Origin: a virus
DNA length: 26,963 bases
Virus record (IMG/VR): IMGVR_UViG_3300049043_000186
Span: 1 to 26,963 of that record
Direction: 5' to 3' (one strand)
Shown here piece after piece: positions 1 through 9,595 of this stretch; the stretch's first letter is position 1, and each line of letters opens with the position of its first letter. Below the pieces are notes generated by a model that was not told the DNA's origin, did not search any database, and saw only the letters and a program-made list of their open reading frames with translations. Position numbers and translations under genes: made by a program.

Positions 1-29
1 TTTTGATATTCGTTCAGTTACGTATTGCT
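1..29 (+). other. Nanopore ligation adapter (left end)
   Basis: Bases 9-29 match the 3' part of the Oxford Nanopore ligation adapter top strand, ending GTTCAGTTACGTATTGCT; the first bases are the noisy start of the read. This is synthetic sequence. The biological insert begins at about base 30. Confidence 0.93.
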
Positions 30-1591
30 AGCAGGTACTGGTAGTGGTAATGCAGGCGCTTTAGCAGGTAACGGTTCTGATTCTGTATTATCAGGTTCTG
101 GTATTACAACTTTAACATCTGTAGGTGGAGAGTATAAGCTCCCATAGGAAATACTGGAATAGTAACTGGTGCTTCAGGCGGCTCAGGTGGTGGTGGTTGA
201 TCAAATTCAGGAGGAACAACAACTGGTGGAGCAGGCACATCAGGACAAGGTAATAACAGCGGAGGAAATGGATCATATTTAGCATCCCCATATCCATCTG
301 GTGGCGGTGGATCATCTGCTGCTGGTCAAAATGGTCAAAATTCTACAACATCAGGAAATGGTGGAGCAGGAACTGCATCTAGTATTTTAGGTTCAAGTGT
401 AACTTATGCAGGTGGTGGTGGTGGTGGAAGTTATAGCACTGGAACTGCAGGCACAGGAGGTTCTGGAGGTGGAGGAAATGGTCGTAAGTGGTGCTGGAGC
501 AGATGGAACTGCTGCAACTACAAACACAGAAGGTGGGGGCGGTGGTTCAGGTTCAGGAGCTACAGGTGGTGCTGGTGGCTCAGGCATAGTCATCATCTCA
601 TACGCAGCTAACAACAATGGACAGGCGGAACTGTAACTTCTTCTGGTGGTAACACCATACATACATTTACAAGCTCTGGTAGTTTAGCTCCAGGTGCTTA
701 TTCTGTTGACTATTCATCACGTTGCAGGTGGAGAGTACATCTTAGACAATTAGGTGGATATGCAGGTAGCTGGTGGCGGTGGTGCAGGCGGATACCAAAC
801 TTCTTCTGTATATATTAACTTCAGGTAACACTCATCACCATTACTGTTGGTGGTGGTGGATACAGGCGCTGGTTACTGCATCAGGTGCAGCATCCACAGA
901 TGGGTCTAACTCCGTACTATCTGGAACAGGTATTACAACGGTCGCGTGGACAGGTGGTGGCGAGAATTTCAGGTGGTGCAGATGCTACGGACCAGGTGCA
1001 AATGGTGGTTCAGGTGGAACAGGCACGGAAGTCAGTAGTGAAGTGCAGACCAGGTCAGGCTGGTACAGGCAACATCAGGTCAAGGTAACGATGGTGGAAA
1101 TGTTCGTCTTCCAGGTACAAATGCTTGTGCAGGTGGTGGTGGAGGTGGTGCTCAGGCGCAGGCACAGACGGTTCTGAACGAGCTGGGATCAGCGTGCGGC
1201 GCAGGTACAGGCGGTCTTGTACTGGATCACTCAGTCGGAACAGCTACTTATTACGCTGGTGGCGGCGGAGGTGGTGCTTGCATCTTCAGGTTCTACTGCT
1301 GGTACAGGTGAAGTTCTGGCGGTGGCGGTAACGGTAGGACGCTGGAGCAGGTAACACAGGAAATGCTGCTGGTAGCTGCTAACACAGGTGGTGGTGCCAG
1401 ACGGGTTGGCGGCCATGACCACTTAGGAGCAACCTATGGAGGTGGCAATGGTGGCTCTGGTGTTGTTATCCTTCGCACGTGCTTACATACTAAATATACA
1501 GGCACAACTACAGGTAGCCCAACTGTCACGACTGAAAATGGACTATATACAGTGGTAAAGTGTACGTGCTTCAGGAACTTACGTAGCTTAA
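30..1591 (+). CDS. Glycine-rich tail fibre/adhesin (5' end missing, frameshifted)
   Basis: The gene has no start because the insert begins inside it. Pieces in all three frames join into at least two glycine-rich domains. Domain 1 runs to about 640 and ends GGSGIVIISYA. Domain 2 begins near 700 with VDYLVVAGGGG-like sequence, carries AGGYQTSS and TVGGGG, and ends near 1480 with GGSGVVILR. A short non-glycine tail ends in TYVA and stop TAA at 1589-1591. Both copies share the phrase VLSG(S/T)GITT. This layout is known from glycine-rich domains of phage tail fibres and adhesins, where poly-glycine helices pack together and present host-binding loops. Fibre genes follow directly, which fits. The broken frame is attributed to read errors in G-rich homopolymers. 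Exact domain count is uncertain. Confidence 0.75.
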
Positions 1592-1607
1592 CTTAAAGGA
1601 AATAAAT

Positions 1608-1995
1608 ATGAAGGCACACTTTGCCAGATTAGAAAAACAATGTCGTAACTCAAGTAATCGTGGTGTCTAACCAAGATATTCTTGATGAGCAATGGTCAAG
1701 AGTCAGAAGAAAAAGGTATTGACTTTTTGCTCTAACCTTTCAGGTGGCACTTGGAAGCAAACATCTTACAACGGCTAATATCAGAAAGAATTACGCTGGT
1801 GTAAGGGCTTATACTTATGATGAAGGTCGTGATGCTTTGCATCCTCCTCCTACAACCATTTCATTACATGGCTACTTAGATGAAGCAACTTGCCAATGGA
1901 AAAGCACCTGTGAGGTCTGCCTACAGACGCGTGGTCGTTACACTTCGGAATGAAGGCTACAACTTCTTGGGTAGAAGCTACAGGAGACAGCATAA
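1608..1995 (+). CDS. Small tail-fibre-associated protein (frameshifted)
   Basis: Begins at ATG 1608 behind AAGGAA. The reconstruction starts MKAHFARLE and continues through VIVVSNQDILDEQW, GGTWKQTSYN, IRKNYAGVG, TYDEGRDAF, DEATCQW and a C-terminal TTSWVEATGDS. This pattern (a short protein with GTWKQTSYNG.IRKNYAG.G.TYD) is common in tailed phages next to fibre genes; I know it only as a conserved phage protein without assigned function. At least four single-base breaks are needed to read it through. The end at about 1995 assumes one extra A before TAA. Its position between two fibre-type genes suggests a virion or fibre-assembly role, but that is inference. Confidence 0.6.
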
Positions 1996-2019
1996 TGGGG
2001 ATCTCGAGCGTTTGCAACA

Positions 2020-2313
2020 ATGGGTAACACAGTAAGCTTTTACTGCTGCTTCAACTGCGCCATCAGCTGTGCAAGCTGAATCTAAAACTTTAGGTGGCAA
2101 TCAATATCGTATTTAATAATGGTACTGTGACTATTAATTTTTGGTTATGGAACTTCTGCAAGTGATAAGCAAATAATGTAGCTAATGTAGCTACAAGCTT
2201 ACCTTTACTTCCAGTACAGATGAAATTTTAACTTTTGTACCTAATGCTATTTTACAGGCAAAACTTCTAGTGGCACTGCTGTTGTTTACATCACTCCAGG
2301 AGATGGTTTATAA
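2020..2313 (+). CDS. Small beta-rich phage protein, paralogue of the 12497 gene
   Basis: ATG at 2020 gives MGNTVSFTAASTAPSAVQ, then after frame repair KTLGGNQYRI, NNGTVTINFGYGTSA, TSSTDEILTFVPNA and a C-terminus VVYITPGDGL. Two or three indels break the frame. The protein at 12497-12851 has the same length class, a similar N-terminus (MANNIAFQP) and nearly the same end (VYVTPGEGL), so the two look paralogous. High Thr/Ser/Asn content and no charged clusters fit a small virion decoration or fibre-chaperone-like protein. Function unknown. Confidence 0.6.
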
Positions 2314-2365
2314 ACCATCGCGGTATTAAATATAATATAATGGTATCTTTTTAAGGAATTGCCAA

Positions 2366-2819
2366 ATGAAAAAGTGTCATGTATGTGAAATAGAAAAATT
2401 AGAAACAGATTTTTATAAAGGTTATATTAAGTGTAAAAAATGTTGTTATGAAGTTAAAAAAATATAGAGCAACTGAAGCAAATTAGCAAGACAAAAAGAA
2501 GCAATTAATACTAGATTAACAGGAAAAAGATATATTAAGATAAACGTTATAAATCTAGTAAAAAATGTAAAGAAACAAATAAAAAATATGATAATCAACG
2601 TTATCAAACGCCAGAAGGAAAAGCAAATTGGCAGCAAAAATGCTGTGAGATACGCTTTAAGAAAAGGAAAATTAATTAAAATGAATTGTTTTATTTGTGG
2701 AAATGAAAAATCTCAAGCTCATCATCCATCTTTATGCTGCAGATATGAGATTAAATGTTATATGGTTATGTTCTAAACATCACAATGAAATTCACAATCC
2801 AGGAGTTTTATCATGTTAA
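2366..2819 (+). CDS. Zinc-finger HNH endonuclease-like protein
   Basis: Starts MKKCHVCEIEKLETDFYKGY at ATG 2366 behind AAGGAATT. Two CxxC pairs (CHVC, CKKC) at the N-terminus are followed by a Lys/Arg-rich middle and a C-terminal block NCFICGNEKSQAHHP, then after one indel LNVIWLCSKHHNEIHNP. CxxC...HH...W-LC-xxHHxxxH is the zinc-binding beta-beta-alpha signature of small phage HNH proteins. It sits between tail-fibre genes, a usual place for free-standing homing-type nucleases. It is markedly more AT-rich than its neighbours, which suggests insertion as a mobile gene. The last bases overlap the next start (2813). About five indels are assumed. Confidence 0.7.
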
Positions 2820-3597
2820 AAGTAGCTGGTGGAGGTTCGATAGCAACTGGTACCCTTACCTATCAAGATGAACGCTAGTACAAATTCACCTACACTAACA
2901 TCTAGTGTAGGAACACAAAATAATTATTATGTGGTTTCCACGGCTGGCTCTACAAACCTTGATGGAACTACAGATTGGCAAATTGGTGATTGGGCAATAT
3001 TTAAATGGAACAGTTTGGCAAAAGATTGATAACTCTGAAGTCACTTATGTAAGCAATGTAGCTACAGGTACAGGTTTAACTGGTGGTCCGATTACAACCA
3101 CAGGTACTATTGCTATTGCTAACACAGCCTGTAGACTTCTGGAACATACGGTAATGCAAGTACAGTAGCTCAATTTGAAGTCAATCCACAAGGTCAATTA
3201 GTTTCTGCATCCAATCAAACTATTGCTATTGCAGTAGGTGCTGTATCAGGTGCTGTGCCTAACACAGTAAATATTCTAACTTCTGCGATTAGCTTCTGGT
3301 GGTGGTGCATTAACAGGCAATGTAACTATCACAGTCAATGATGTACCTGCTGGTAATGTTACTGGCTTAGGTACTATGGCTACACAAAATGCTAATGCTG
3401 TATCTATCACTGGTGGCAATATTGCAGTGACTAATGTGTCAGCATCTAATGTCACAGTAACTACAAATCTTAATGCAAACCTAACAACATCTTCTAGTGC
3501 TACTTACGCAACATCTAGTTTGCCATTGGTGCCAGAAGGTTACCTAACTATTAACATTAATGGAACTGCTAAGAAGGTTCCTTACTATGGAGTATAG
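2813..3597 (+). CDS. Tail fibre / receptor-binding-type protein
   Basis: ATG 2813 overlaps the end of the HNH gene and reads MLKVAGGGSIATGTLTYQ, then NNYYVVSTAGSTNLDGTT, WQIGDWAIFNGTVWQKIDN, GTGLTGGPITTTGTIAIAN, a long Thr/Ser/Asn/Val-rich region, and a C-terminus LTININGTAKKVPYYGV. The phrase TGTGLTGGPITTTGTI is typical of phage fibres with repeated beta-strands, as is IGDWAIFNGTVWQKID. About 260 residues after repair of four indels. Probably a distal fibre segment working with the glycine-rich fibre upstream. Confidence 0.7.
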
Positions 3598-3598
3598 T

Positions 3599-3832
3599 AT
3601 GGAAAATCAATTAATGTTTAATTTGATTATTACAATCTCTGGAGCTCTAGGTGGCTGGATGCTTAAAGTGATTTGGGATGCTTTAACTGATTTAAAAAAA
3701 GATTTAAAAGATATAAATTATCAAATGCACACAGACTTTGTTAGAAGAAGATTATCGAGAAGATATAAATGACATTAAAGATATGTTAGAAAAATATTTG
3801 ATAAGTTAGAAAAGAAAGCAGATAAAAAATAA
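3599..3832 (+). CDS. Small membrane-anchored coiled-coil phage protein
   Basis: Starts MENQLMFNLIITISGALGGW at ATG 3599, two bases after the fibre stop. One N-terminal hydrophobic helix (LIITISGALGGWMLKVIW) is followed by a charged helix LTDLKKDLKDINYQMHTDFV and, after two indels, a Lys/Glu-rich end with FDKLEKKADKK. The layout (one TM helix, then a coiled coil of about 50 residues) resembles XhlA-type or spanin-like phage membrane accessories, but I cannot assign a family. Stop TAA (3830-3832) abuts the next ATG. Confidence 0.65.
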
Positions 3833-4174
3833 ATGGATATGGCAACATTATCCATTGTAAAATTTGGTGATGTTGATTCTCTAGCAGAATTTGCATTTGA
3901 AAATGGATTACAACATAGGCTCTTTCAAGAGACTTTTATGGATCAAGGAATTTCAGTTCCTGTGTTTCCATTGATAGATATAAACATAGATAATATTGAT
4001 GATTGGCTTTTAGCTCATCAAGTAGAACACCAAGCATTTGCTGGATTATTAGGATTAAATAATCCATTTAATTTGCTAGATGTAGATGTAAATAGGAAGA
4101 GGATTTCTACTGATTGGATTGCAAGTCACTTGTATATTCATCAACAGATTGCAGCTTCATTAAATTTAACATAA
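3833..4174 (+). CDS. Conserved phage hypothetical protein, 113 aa
   Basis: An unbroken 113-residue frame from ATG 3833 directly after the previous stop. It is acidic and helical (SLAEFAFENGLQHRLFQETF), followed by VPVFPLIDINIDNIDDWLLA, HQVEHQAFAGLLGLNNPFNL and IASHLYIHQQIAASLN. Such short proteins with 'WL..HQ..H..FA..LG' occur in aquatic phages near fibre and virion genes, without known function. No TM helix or metal site is clear, although two His-rich stretches could bind ligand. A GGGGATAGAA Shine-Dalgarno for the next gene follows its stop. Confidence 0.7.
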   Translation: MDMATLSIVKFGDVDSLAEFAFENGLQHRLFQETFMDQGISVPVFPLIDINIDNIDDWLLAHQVEHQAFAGLLGLNNPFNLLDVDVNRKRISTDWIASHLYIHQQIAASLNLT

Positions 4175-4193
4175 TTCATTTTTGGGGATAGAA

Positions 4194-4487
4194 ATGGATA
4201 ATAGAGCTTATGTCACTGCGGTAGCGCGTGTAGCCAAACCAGTACATTTGACTTATACACCTATTGCAAGCTTAGAAACGCCTTTCAAAGAGGCAAATAT
4301 AGACAGTTTAGACGTGCTTTTAATTAGCGTTTACTTCTGTGCATTATGGGATTGACGAGCATATAGCCAAATCGCTACTGCCAACCACCCCCAGGAAATT
4401 TTTGATTTTCTGGAAGAATAGAAGATAGAACCTAACAGCATAGAGGAAGCTGTGAGGTCAATTGATGAGAGTTTATTTATTGACTGA
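4194..4487 (+). CDS. Phage-encoded acyl carrier protein
   Basis: ATG 4194 behind TTGGGGATAG. The reconstruction is about 97 residues. It contains PFKEANIDSLDVLLISVYF, then GIDEHIAKSLLP, TTPQEIFDFLEE and a C-terminal KIEPNSIEEAVRSI. A DSLD motif at the head of a helix, then a 'GI' segment and 'TPxEIxDFLE', is the acyl carrier protein pattern. The Ser codon at 4305-4307 would carry the 4'-phosphopantetheine arm. The frame breaks at about 4366 and 4396, and there is an in-frame TAG at 4419-4421 that is probably a miscall (Tyr expected). Its end overlaps the start of the KS gene at 4465, so the two are likely co-translated. The phosphopantetheinyl transferase would come from the host. Confidence 0.72.
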
Positions 4488-5584
4488 TGGTAAAAGCAGC
4501 ATCAATACATACAGACTTATTAGAAGATTTACCGTTTCCTCAAAGGGTGCATTGGTTCCCTGAAACGTATAAGAAAGGTAGGTACAGGGTTATTTTATGT
4601 ACCACATCTAGTGGCTGATAAAGTACTACATCAGAATTTAGCAACAAGATTAAGAGAGAATCCTTTTGGGAAAACTGCTTTTATCTTAGCTGCAGGAACT
4701 ACAAACTTTGCAGGCGTAGGTCCGAAGAGTGATGTTAAAACGCAATTAACTTATAAGTATAAGTTTTTGCCATTTACGCTTACTCAAGTTTATGCAGGTA
4801 GAACTGCTCAAGCTTTTGGAAGCTAATGATTTAATTATGACTGATTGTAGTGCTTGTGCATCAAGCATTAAAGTAATGATGGATGTACAGAACTTAATCA
4901 ATCATTATGACTTTGATCGTGTCATTGTATTAACAGTGGAGGATCAAGTAAGTAATTTAGCATTAGAGTTCTTTGGTGAAGCTAAAGCTATTTTGTCAGA
5001 GGAAGAGGCTAAGACAATTAAGCCTTCTGCTTTTGATAATAAGAATTATGGGTTTTATGTAGGGCAAGGTGCAGCATTGCAGTGTTTATGTCAGAACGGG
5101 CTGTGGATAACTATGGGTTAAATCCTATAGCAGAACTTAAAGGTTCTTATACGGCTTCTGAACAATTAGACAATGCAATAGGACAAAGGGAAGATGGTGA
5201 AGGGTTTATGAAGGCAATAGAGGGTGCTTTGCACTGACTCTAAAGTCAGTCCAGATGAGGTAAAAGTGATAAAAACTCATGGGACAGGCACCCGTTCTAA
5301 TAACATTTCAGAACGACAAGCCACCACCAAAAAAATTCCTAATTTTGTAGCTACGTCTTATAAGCAAAGAATTGGGCATACCATGGGTGCTAGTGGTCTT
5401 ATAGAAACCTTGATGCTTTTTGATGATATGGGAAACGGATTCATTCCGGAGATACCAAATAGAACAGAACATGATACAATATTTTTATCAGAAAAAAGTT
5501 CTGTTCCGAGAGGGATATGTTATGACTTTAGCTGCTGGAATGGGTAATATATATTCAGCTGCAATATTTAATACAAGGATTTAA
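4465..5584 (+). CDS. Phage-encoded beta-ketoacyl-ACP synthase (KS fold)
   Basis: Reconstructed from ATG 4465 (MRVYLLTDG) to TAA 5582-5584, about 370 residues; FabB/FabF are about 410. N-terminal pieces include LLEDLPFPQRVHWFPETYKK and LVADKVLHQNLATRLRENPF. The core shows every catalytic element of a condensing enzyme: FILAAGTTNFAGVG, the nucleophile in TDCSACASS (Cys codon 4855-4857), GFYVGQGAA, the first His in KTHGTGTRSNN (5278-5280), the Lys in TSYKQRIGH (5362-5364) and the second His in IGHTMGASGLIET (5377-5379). The C-terminus AAGMGNIYSAAIF replaces the usual FGFGG-N loop. Five to seven indels break the frame. The enzyme class would join malonyl-ACP to an acyl chain on ACP. The N-terminal third is diverged, so substrate is unknown. 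Confidence 0.8.
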
Positions 5585-5585
5585 T

Positions 5586-6036
5586 ATGGCTGAGATGGTA
5601 AATAGTGATGAGAAACTGCTAAAAACGGAGGAAATTATCCAAAAAGCAGTGATGAATATTCGTCTCTCTTATTCTTACGATCTAAGTTTATAAATCCATT
5701 GCAGAAGAGTTACAACAACCTGGCACACAATTCATTCGTGAAGGCAATACCTTATTTATTGTCCATTACGATCATGGTCGAGTAGGCACATTCCGTGCTT
5801 TAAATGCAGACACAGCATTAAATTACATCAATAGTAGTTGGTTATTTGTTAAAGCTTGTTATGACATGGGATATGACACCTTAGTCACAGAGTTTTATGA
5901 CCCAACTATTGTAAATATCTTTAGAACTATATCTAAAAACCCGCCTTACCCCGATATGGGATACAACGTGAAACAAAGCGTTGACGGATGGATAGGCACT
6001 ATTAAATTAGGTCCAGACCGAGACGGAGAAATATAA
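5586..6036 (+). CDS. Uncharacterised phage protein after ACP-KS, possibly GNAT-like
   Basis: ATG 5586 follows the KS stop by one base. It reads MAEMVNSDEKLLKTEEIIQK, then after one or two indels near 5690 IAEELQQPGTQFIREGNTLF, HGRVGTFRALNADTALNY, GYDTLVTEFYDPTIVNIF, NPPYPDMGYNV and IGTIKLGP. About 150 residues. The alternation 'LFIVH..HGR.GTFRALNADTA..Y', a helix, 'GYDTLVTEF', then 'MGY.V' is reminiscent of a GNAT-type acyltransferase fold, but I see no unmistakable acetyl-CoA loop, so this is a weak call. Stop TAA overlaps the next ATG (TAATG, 6034-6038). Confidence 0.6.
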
Positions 6037-6993
6037 TGGGTGGAGTAGTCAGTGCAATTGGTGATGCAGTAGGTGGCGTAGCTGAAGCCGTAGGTAGCGT
6101 AGTAGAGACTGTAGTTGAAAATCCTATTCTAGCTACTGCAGCTTTTGCTGTAACAGGTGTTCCTTTGCCTGGTGTCATTGCTAGTTTACCTGCGCCTGTA
6201 TCTGCTGCTGCTATTTCTATGGCTTCTACTGCTATTCAAGGTGGAGATTTTGGTGACATTATCAAAGCTGGTGTAGGTGGTGCTTTAGGAAGTGCAGTGG
6301 GTGGTGTAGTAGGTGGCAAGGTTGCAAGCTCATTTGGTGAAACTGCTGGCAAAGTTGCAGGCTCTGCAGCTGGTGGTTTCACAGGCACCCTAGTTCAAAC
6401 AGGTGACGTAGGCACAGCATTAAAAGGTGCAGCTATGGGTGGTGCAGGTGCTGCATTACAAGCTGGCATTACTTCTGGTTTAGCAAGCTATCAAAGAACA
6501 ATTTCCAGGCACTAACTATTACTCAAGCTGCTGGTCCATCTGGATTACAAGTAGGCTCAACAAATTCCTACTTCTCCATTTGGCACTACAGAAACAGTAG
6601 CTCCTACCTCTCCATTTGGAACCAAAAACATTTGATACGCTTCCAAGCATGGAATATAAACCAAGCTTTGTAGAAAGAGCTATTGGTGCTGCAGGTCCAG
6701 CTGCTACTGAATTAGCAAGTGACGCATTGAAACCTACACTAGCATCTGTATTAGGATTTGGTGGTCAGCCTACTACACAAAGCACTGGTCCAGCTCCAGG
6801 CACATTACCTGGTCCAGCTATTTACAGGCGATGCAAGCCAACAAATTAATCCAACTGCAGCTAGCGCATTAGCTCAAGCATCTACGAGTAGGTGATCCTG
6901 GCGCACCACTATCTTGGATCAGAGAACAAAGGACAACAACAAGCAGTATGGAATACTGCATCACTTAAATTTAAAGATGAATTTGGAGGCTAA
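6036..6993 (+). CDS. Gly/Ala-rich hydrophobic virion protein
   Basis: Begins MGGVVSAIGDAVGGVAEAVG at 6036 and is unbroken for about 155 residues. A chain of small-residue helices follows (ILATAAFAVTGVPLPGVIAS, GVGGALGSAVGGVVGGKVAS, AAMGGAGAALQAGITSGLAS). After indels near 6500, 6565 and 6620 it continues through SPFGTTETVAPTSPFGT, YKPSFVERAIGAAGPAATEL and a Pro/Thr-rich linker to SLKFKDEFGG and TAA 6991-6993. Long Gly/Ala runs with GxxxG spacing suggest membrane insertion. Such proteins are commonly internal or ejected virion proteins of short-tailed phages. No specific family recognised. Confidence 0.65.
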
Positions 6994-6995
6994 TT

Positions 6996-8065
6996 GTGGC
7001 TAAAATATTAGAAGCATTGAGAGTAAATGTAATGGGTGACTTAACCCTGCCTGCATTAGCTCAAGTTATTCAATCTAAAGGTCGTGGTCCAGACACCATG
7101 TTAGCTCACATTACACCTAAAGAAGCAGAGAAACTTAAAAAAGATGGTGGTGCTGGTACAATTAATCCAGACACAGGATTACCAGAGTTTTATGAGGATT
7201 TTTATACTCCTACAGATACTTCTGGCTATCCATCATTCATGTCAGCTAGCTTACCAGATTACACACCTACAGAAACTTATGCTCCAGACTTTTCATTTAC
7301 AGGTGCTGGTTACACACCTGATTATTACACAGGTGGTGGCTACGATTATTCCCCTGAGCTGTTTCTGCTGCCCCTGAAGTAATGGCTCCATCTGGTTTTG
7401 AAGGTGGTATCAAAGTATTTGAAACTCCTAGAGGATTGCAACCTATTGAATCACTTTATGACCTAAGAACACCTGTAGAAGGTGAAATTAGACCAGGTGC
7501 TGCTGTGCAACTTCCTAGAGATGCTATTGAAATGCCAAGAGCAGGTGCAGAAAAACCTGGATTTACAGAAAAATTAAAAGAATATCTTACCAATCCAGAA
7601 GTTTTAGGTAAATTAGGTGTAGCTGCTATGGGTGCTTTCACAGGTGCTAGAACAGCTAAACAAGCTGCAGCACAAGGTCGCCAAGCTAAAGCTGAAACTC
7701 AAGCTATTGCACAACCATATATTACTAGAGGTCAAGAATTGGTAGGCAGAGCAGAGCGTGGTGAATTAACACCTGCTAATGCACAAGCTTATCAAGCAGC
7801 ACAAGCTGAGACTAGCTCAAGGTGTTGAAACTCGTGGTGGTGTAGGAGCTCAGACTAAGCTGTTACTCAATTAGCTGCATTAAGAAATGATTTGTTACAA
7901 AATCAATATGACTATGGTCTTAAGATTTTAGGTATTGGTGACAATATTGCAATAGGTGCAATTAAGACTGGTCTTGAAGCAGATCGATATGTCAATGAAT
8001 TAACAGGTAGTTACTTTAACAACATTGCTAGAACTGTATATGGTAGTTCTCGTGCAACCACCTAA
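6996..8065 (+). CDS. Virion-type protein with Tyr/Pro-rich middle and coiled-coil C-terminus
   Basis: GTG start at 6996 behind GGAGGCTAATT. It opens AKILEALRVNVMGDLTLPAL, GRGPDTMLAHITPKEAEKLK, then a Tyr/Pro/Thr-rich stretch (PDYTPTETYAPDFSF). After a frame break near 7355 it continues GFEGGIKVFETPRGLQPIES and LGVAAMGAFTGARTAKQAAA, a helical Ala/Gln region, and after two more breaks near 7815-7860 RNDLLQNQYDYGLKILGIGD and YFNNIARTVYGSS, ending TAA 8063-8065. About 355 residues. The 'APHI/AHITPKEA..L' opening and Ala-rich helical end are common in phage internal proteins. Likely part of the same virion complex as its neighbours. Confidence 0.62.
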
Positions 8066-8077
8066 GGCATAAATACT

Positions 8078-9595
8078 ATGGCTATTTCATTAAGAGAGTT
8101 TACAGACATCAACCCTCCATCGTTCCAGGATAAGTCAGCACCTTCTGTCGATATGGGTATAAGTGAAACTATCACTCCTGGATACAAGCTTCCTGATAAT
8201 GTAGGTAAAGCTGGTGGTGAGTATTTAAAAACAATTGGTCCAGCTATAGAAGATGAAAGACGCGCTCAAAAAGAAAAAGATATATTTGCATCTGAGCTTA
8301 AAGGAAGTGAATTTGCTGGTAAAGCTAAAATGGGTGAGCGTATGGCTGAAGCTTATAGAACTGAAAAAGCAGCCGTAGAAGGTTCTCCTGAGTTTGCTAA
8401 CTTAAGAAAAGTTGAAGATGAACTTATGAACTCAGAGTTCATTCCCACCAAAGATAATGCTAAAGACTTAGGTGGTTTGTTTAGCTTAATAGGAGTAGTA
8501 GGTTGGGCTATTGGTGGCTCTGGAAAAGACAATGCTATTCAAGCTATGTCAGCTATGAATGGTATGTTGACAGGTTATCAAAAAGGTAGAGCTGATTGAT
8601 ACAAACGTGAGAAGATATTTTTGATACTAATTTAAAAAACTTAAAGATTAAAGCTGACACACTTAGTACGCGTTTAAAACAAATTGCAGAGCTTGCAGCA
8701 GTAGATACTAAAGCAGCAAATCAAGAGGCTGATAATTTATTTAATCAAGAGCAAGCTGATTTTTATAAACAATATAAAGACAAATTTGGTTTACCTGCTA
8801 CAGTTGACTATGCTAAAAACAATGTAAAAGCTATCGATAAAGCTTTTGAGATTAAACTCAAAGAAGAAGAAAATGCAGCTAAGAAAAAAGATGAGTTAAA
8901 AGAATATAAAGATGTTAGAGGTCAGATGTATGGGCTCATGCAAAATTATGGATTTAATTCTGATGAAGTCCAAAGGCTTGGTGGAAAAGAAATTGCAGCT
9001 GTATCATCAACTATTGAATCTGGAAACTTACTCAAGAATTAGCTGATGACATATCAAAACTTAATGCAAAAGGCGCTGGTGTAGTAAGCTCATTTATTCA
9101 AAACATTGATAAATTTTTACCTCAACAATATCAAAACCAAGATTCTCAAGTTGGCGCTAGTGTTTTAAAATCAAAAGCAGATTCAGATTGATGTTAAAGG
9201 ATTAAGCCAAGAAGAGATTGCGAAAGTAAGATCAGTGGCTAAAAAAGCTGTAGATGTTATTAATGCTCGTGCTTTAGCTGCTTCCAGGTGGAAGTAGAGT
9301 TTTAGTGTATGAACTTTATTTGCAAAAGGAGTGATTGGTGTTGAAAACCTAATCTCCTGTTAGTGCAATATCTGTTTATAATAACATTGCAAACCGTGAT
9401 ATTAATACATTAGGTAAATATGGAGTTACCCCTGAAAAACAAAATTTTATTAAAGAAAGATTAAATCTTATAAGAAAAGAAAAACCATTAGATATTAATA
9501 CAGAAAGACAAAATGCTTTATCTGCTATTAAAAATGGAGCTGACCAAACAAAAGTTAAAGAAAGATTTAAACAAAAAACAGGACAGGATTTATAA
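8078..9595 (+). CDS. Large helical internal virion protein
   Basis: ATG 8078; frame intact for 173 residues (MAISLREFTDINPPSFQ...), then five or more breaks at about 8600, 9030, 9187, 9284-9320 and 9350, ending KERFKQKTGQDL at TAA 9593-9595. About 500 residues. A hydrophobic segment (LGGLFSLIGVVGWAIGG) lies near residue 130; long charged helices follow (FEIKLKEEENAAKKKDELKE). Coiled coils with one membrane segment fit an ejected core protein, but no catalytic motif is visible. The stop overlaps the next start as TAATG. Confidence 0.62.

Noticed and set aside
393-662. Minus-strand Pro-rich frame opposite the glycine-rich fibre
   Set aside because: Poly-Pro is the expected antisense reading of poly-Gly codons (GGN/NCC).
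2313-2366. Promoter before the HNH gene (TATAAT-like bases at about 2329)
   Set aside because: A TATAAT-like string exists in a very AT-rich gap, but no -35 element is at a proper distance.
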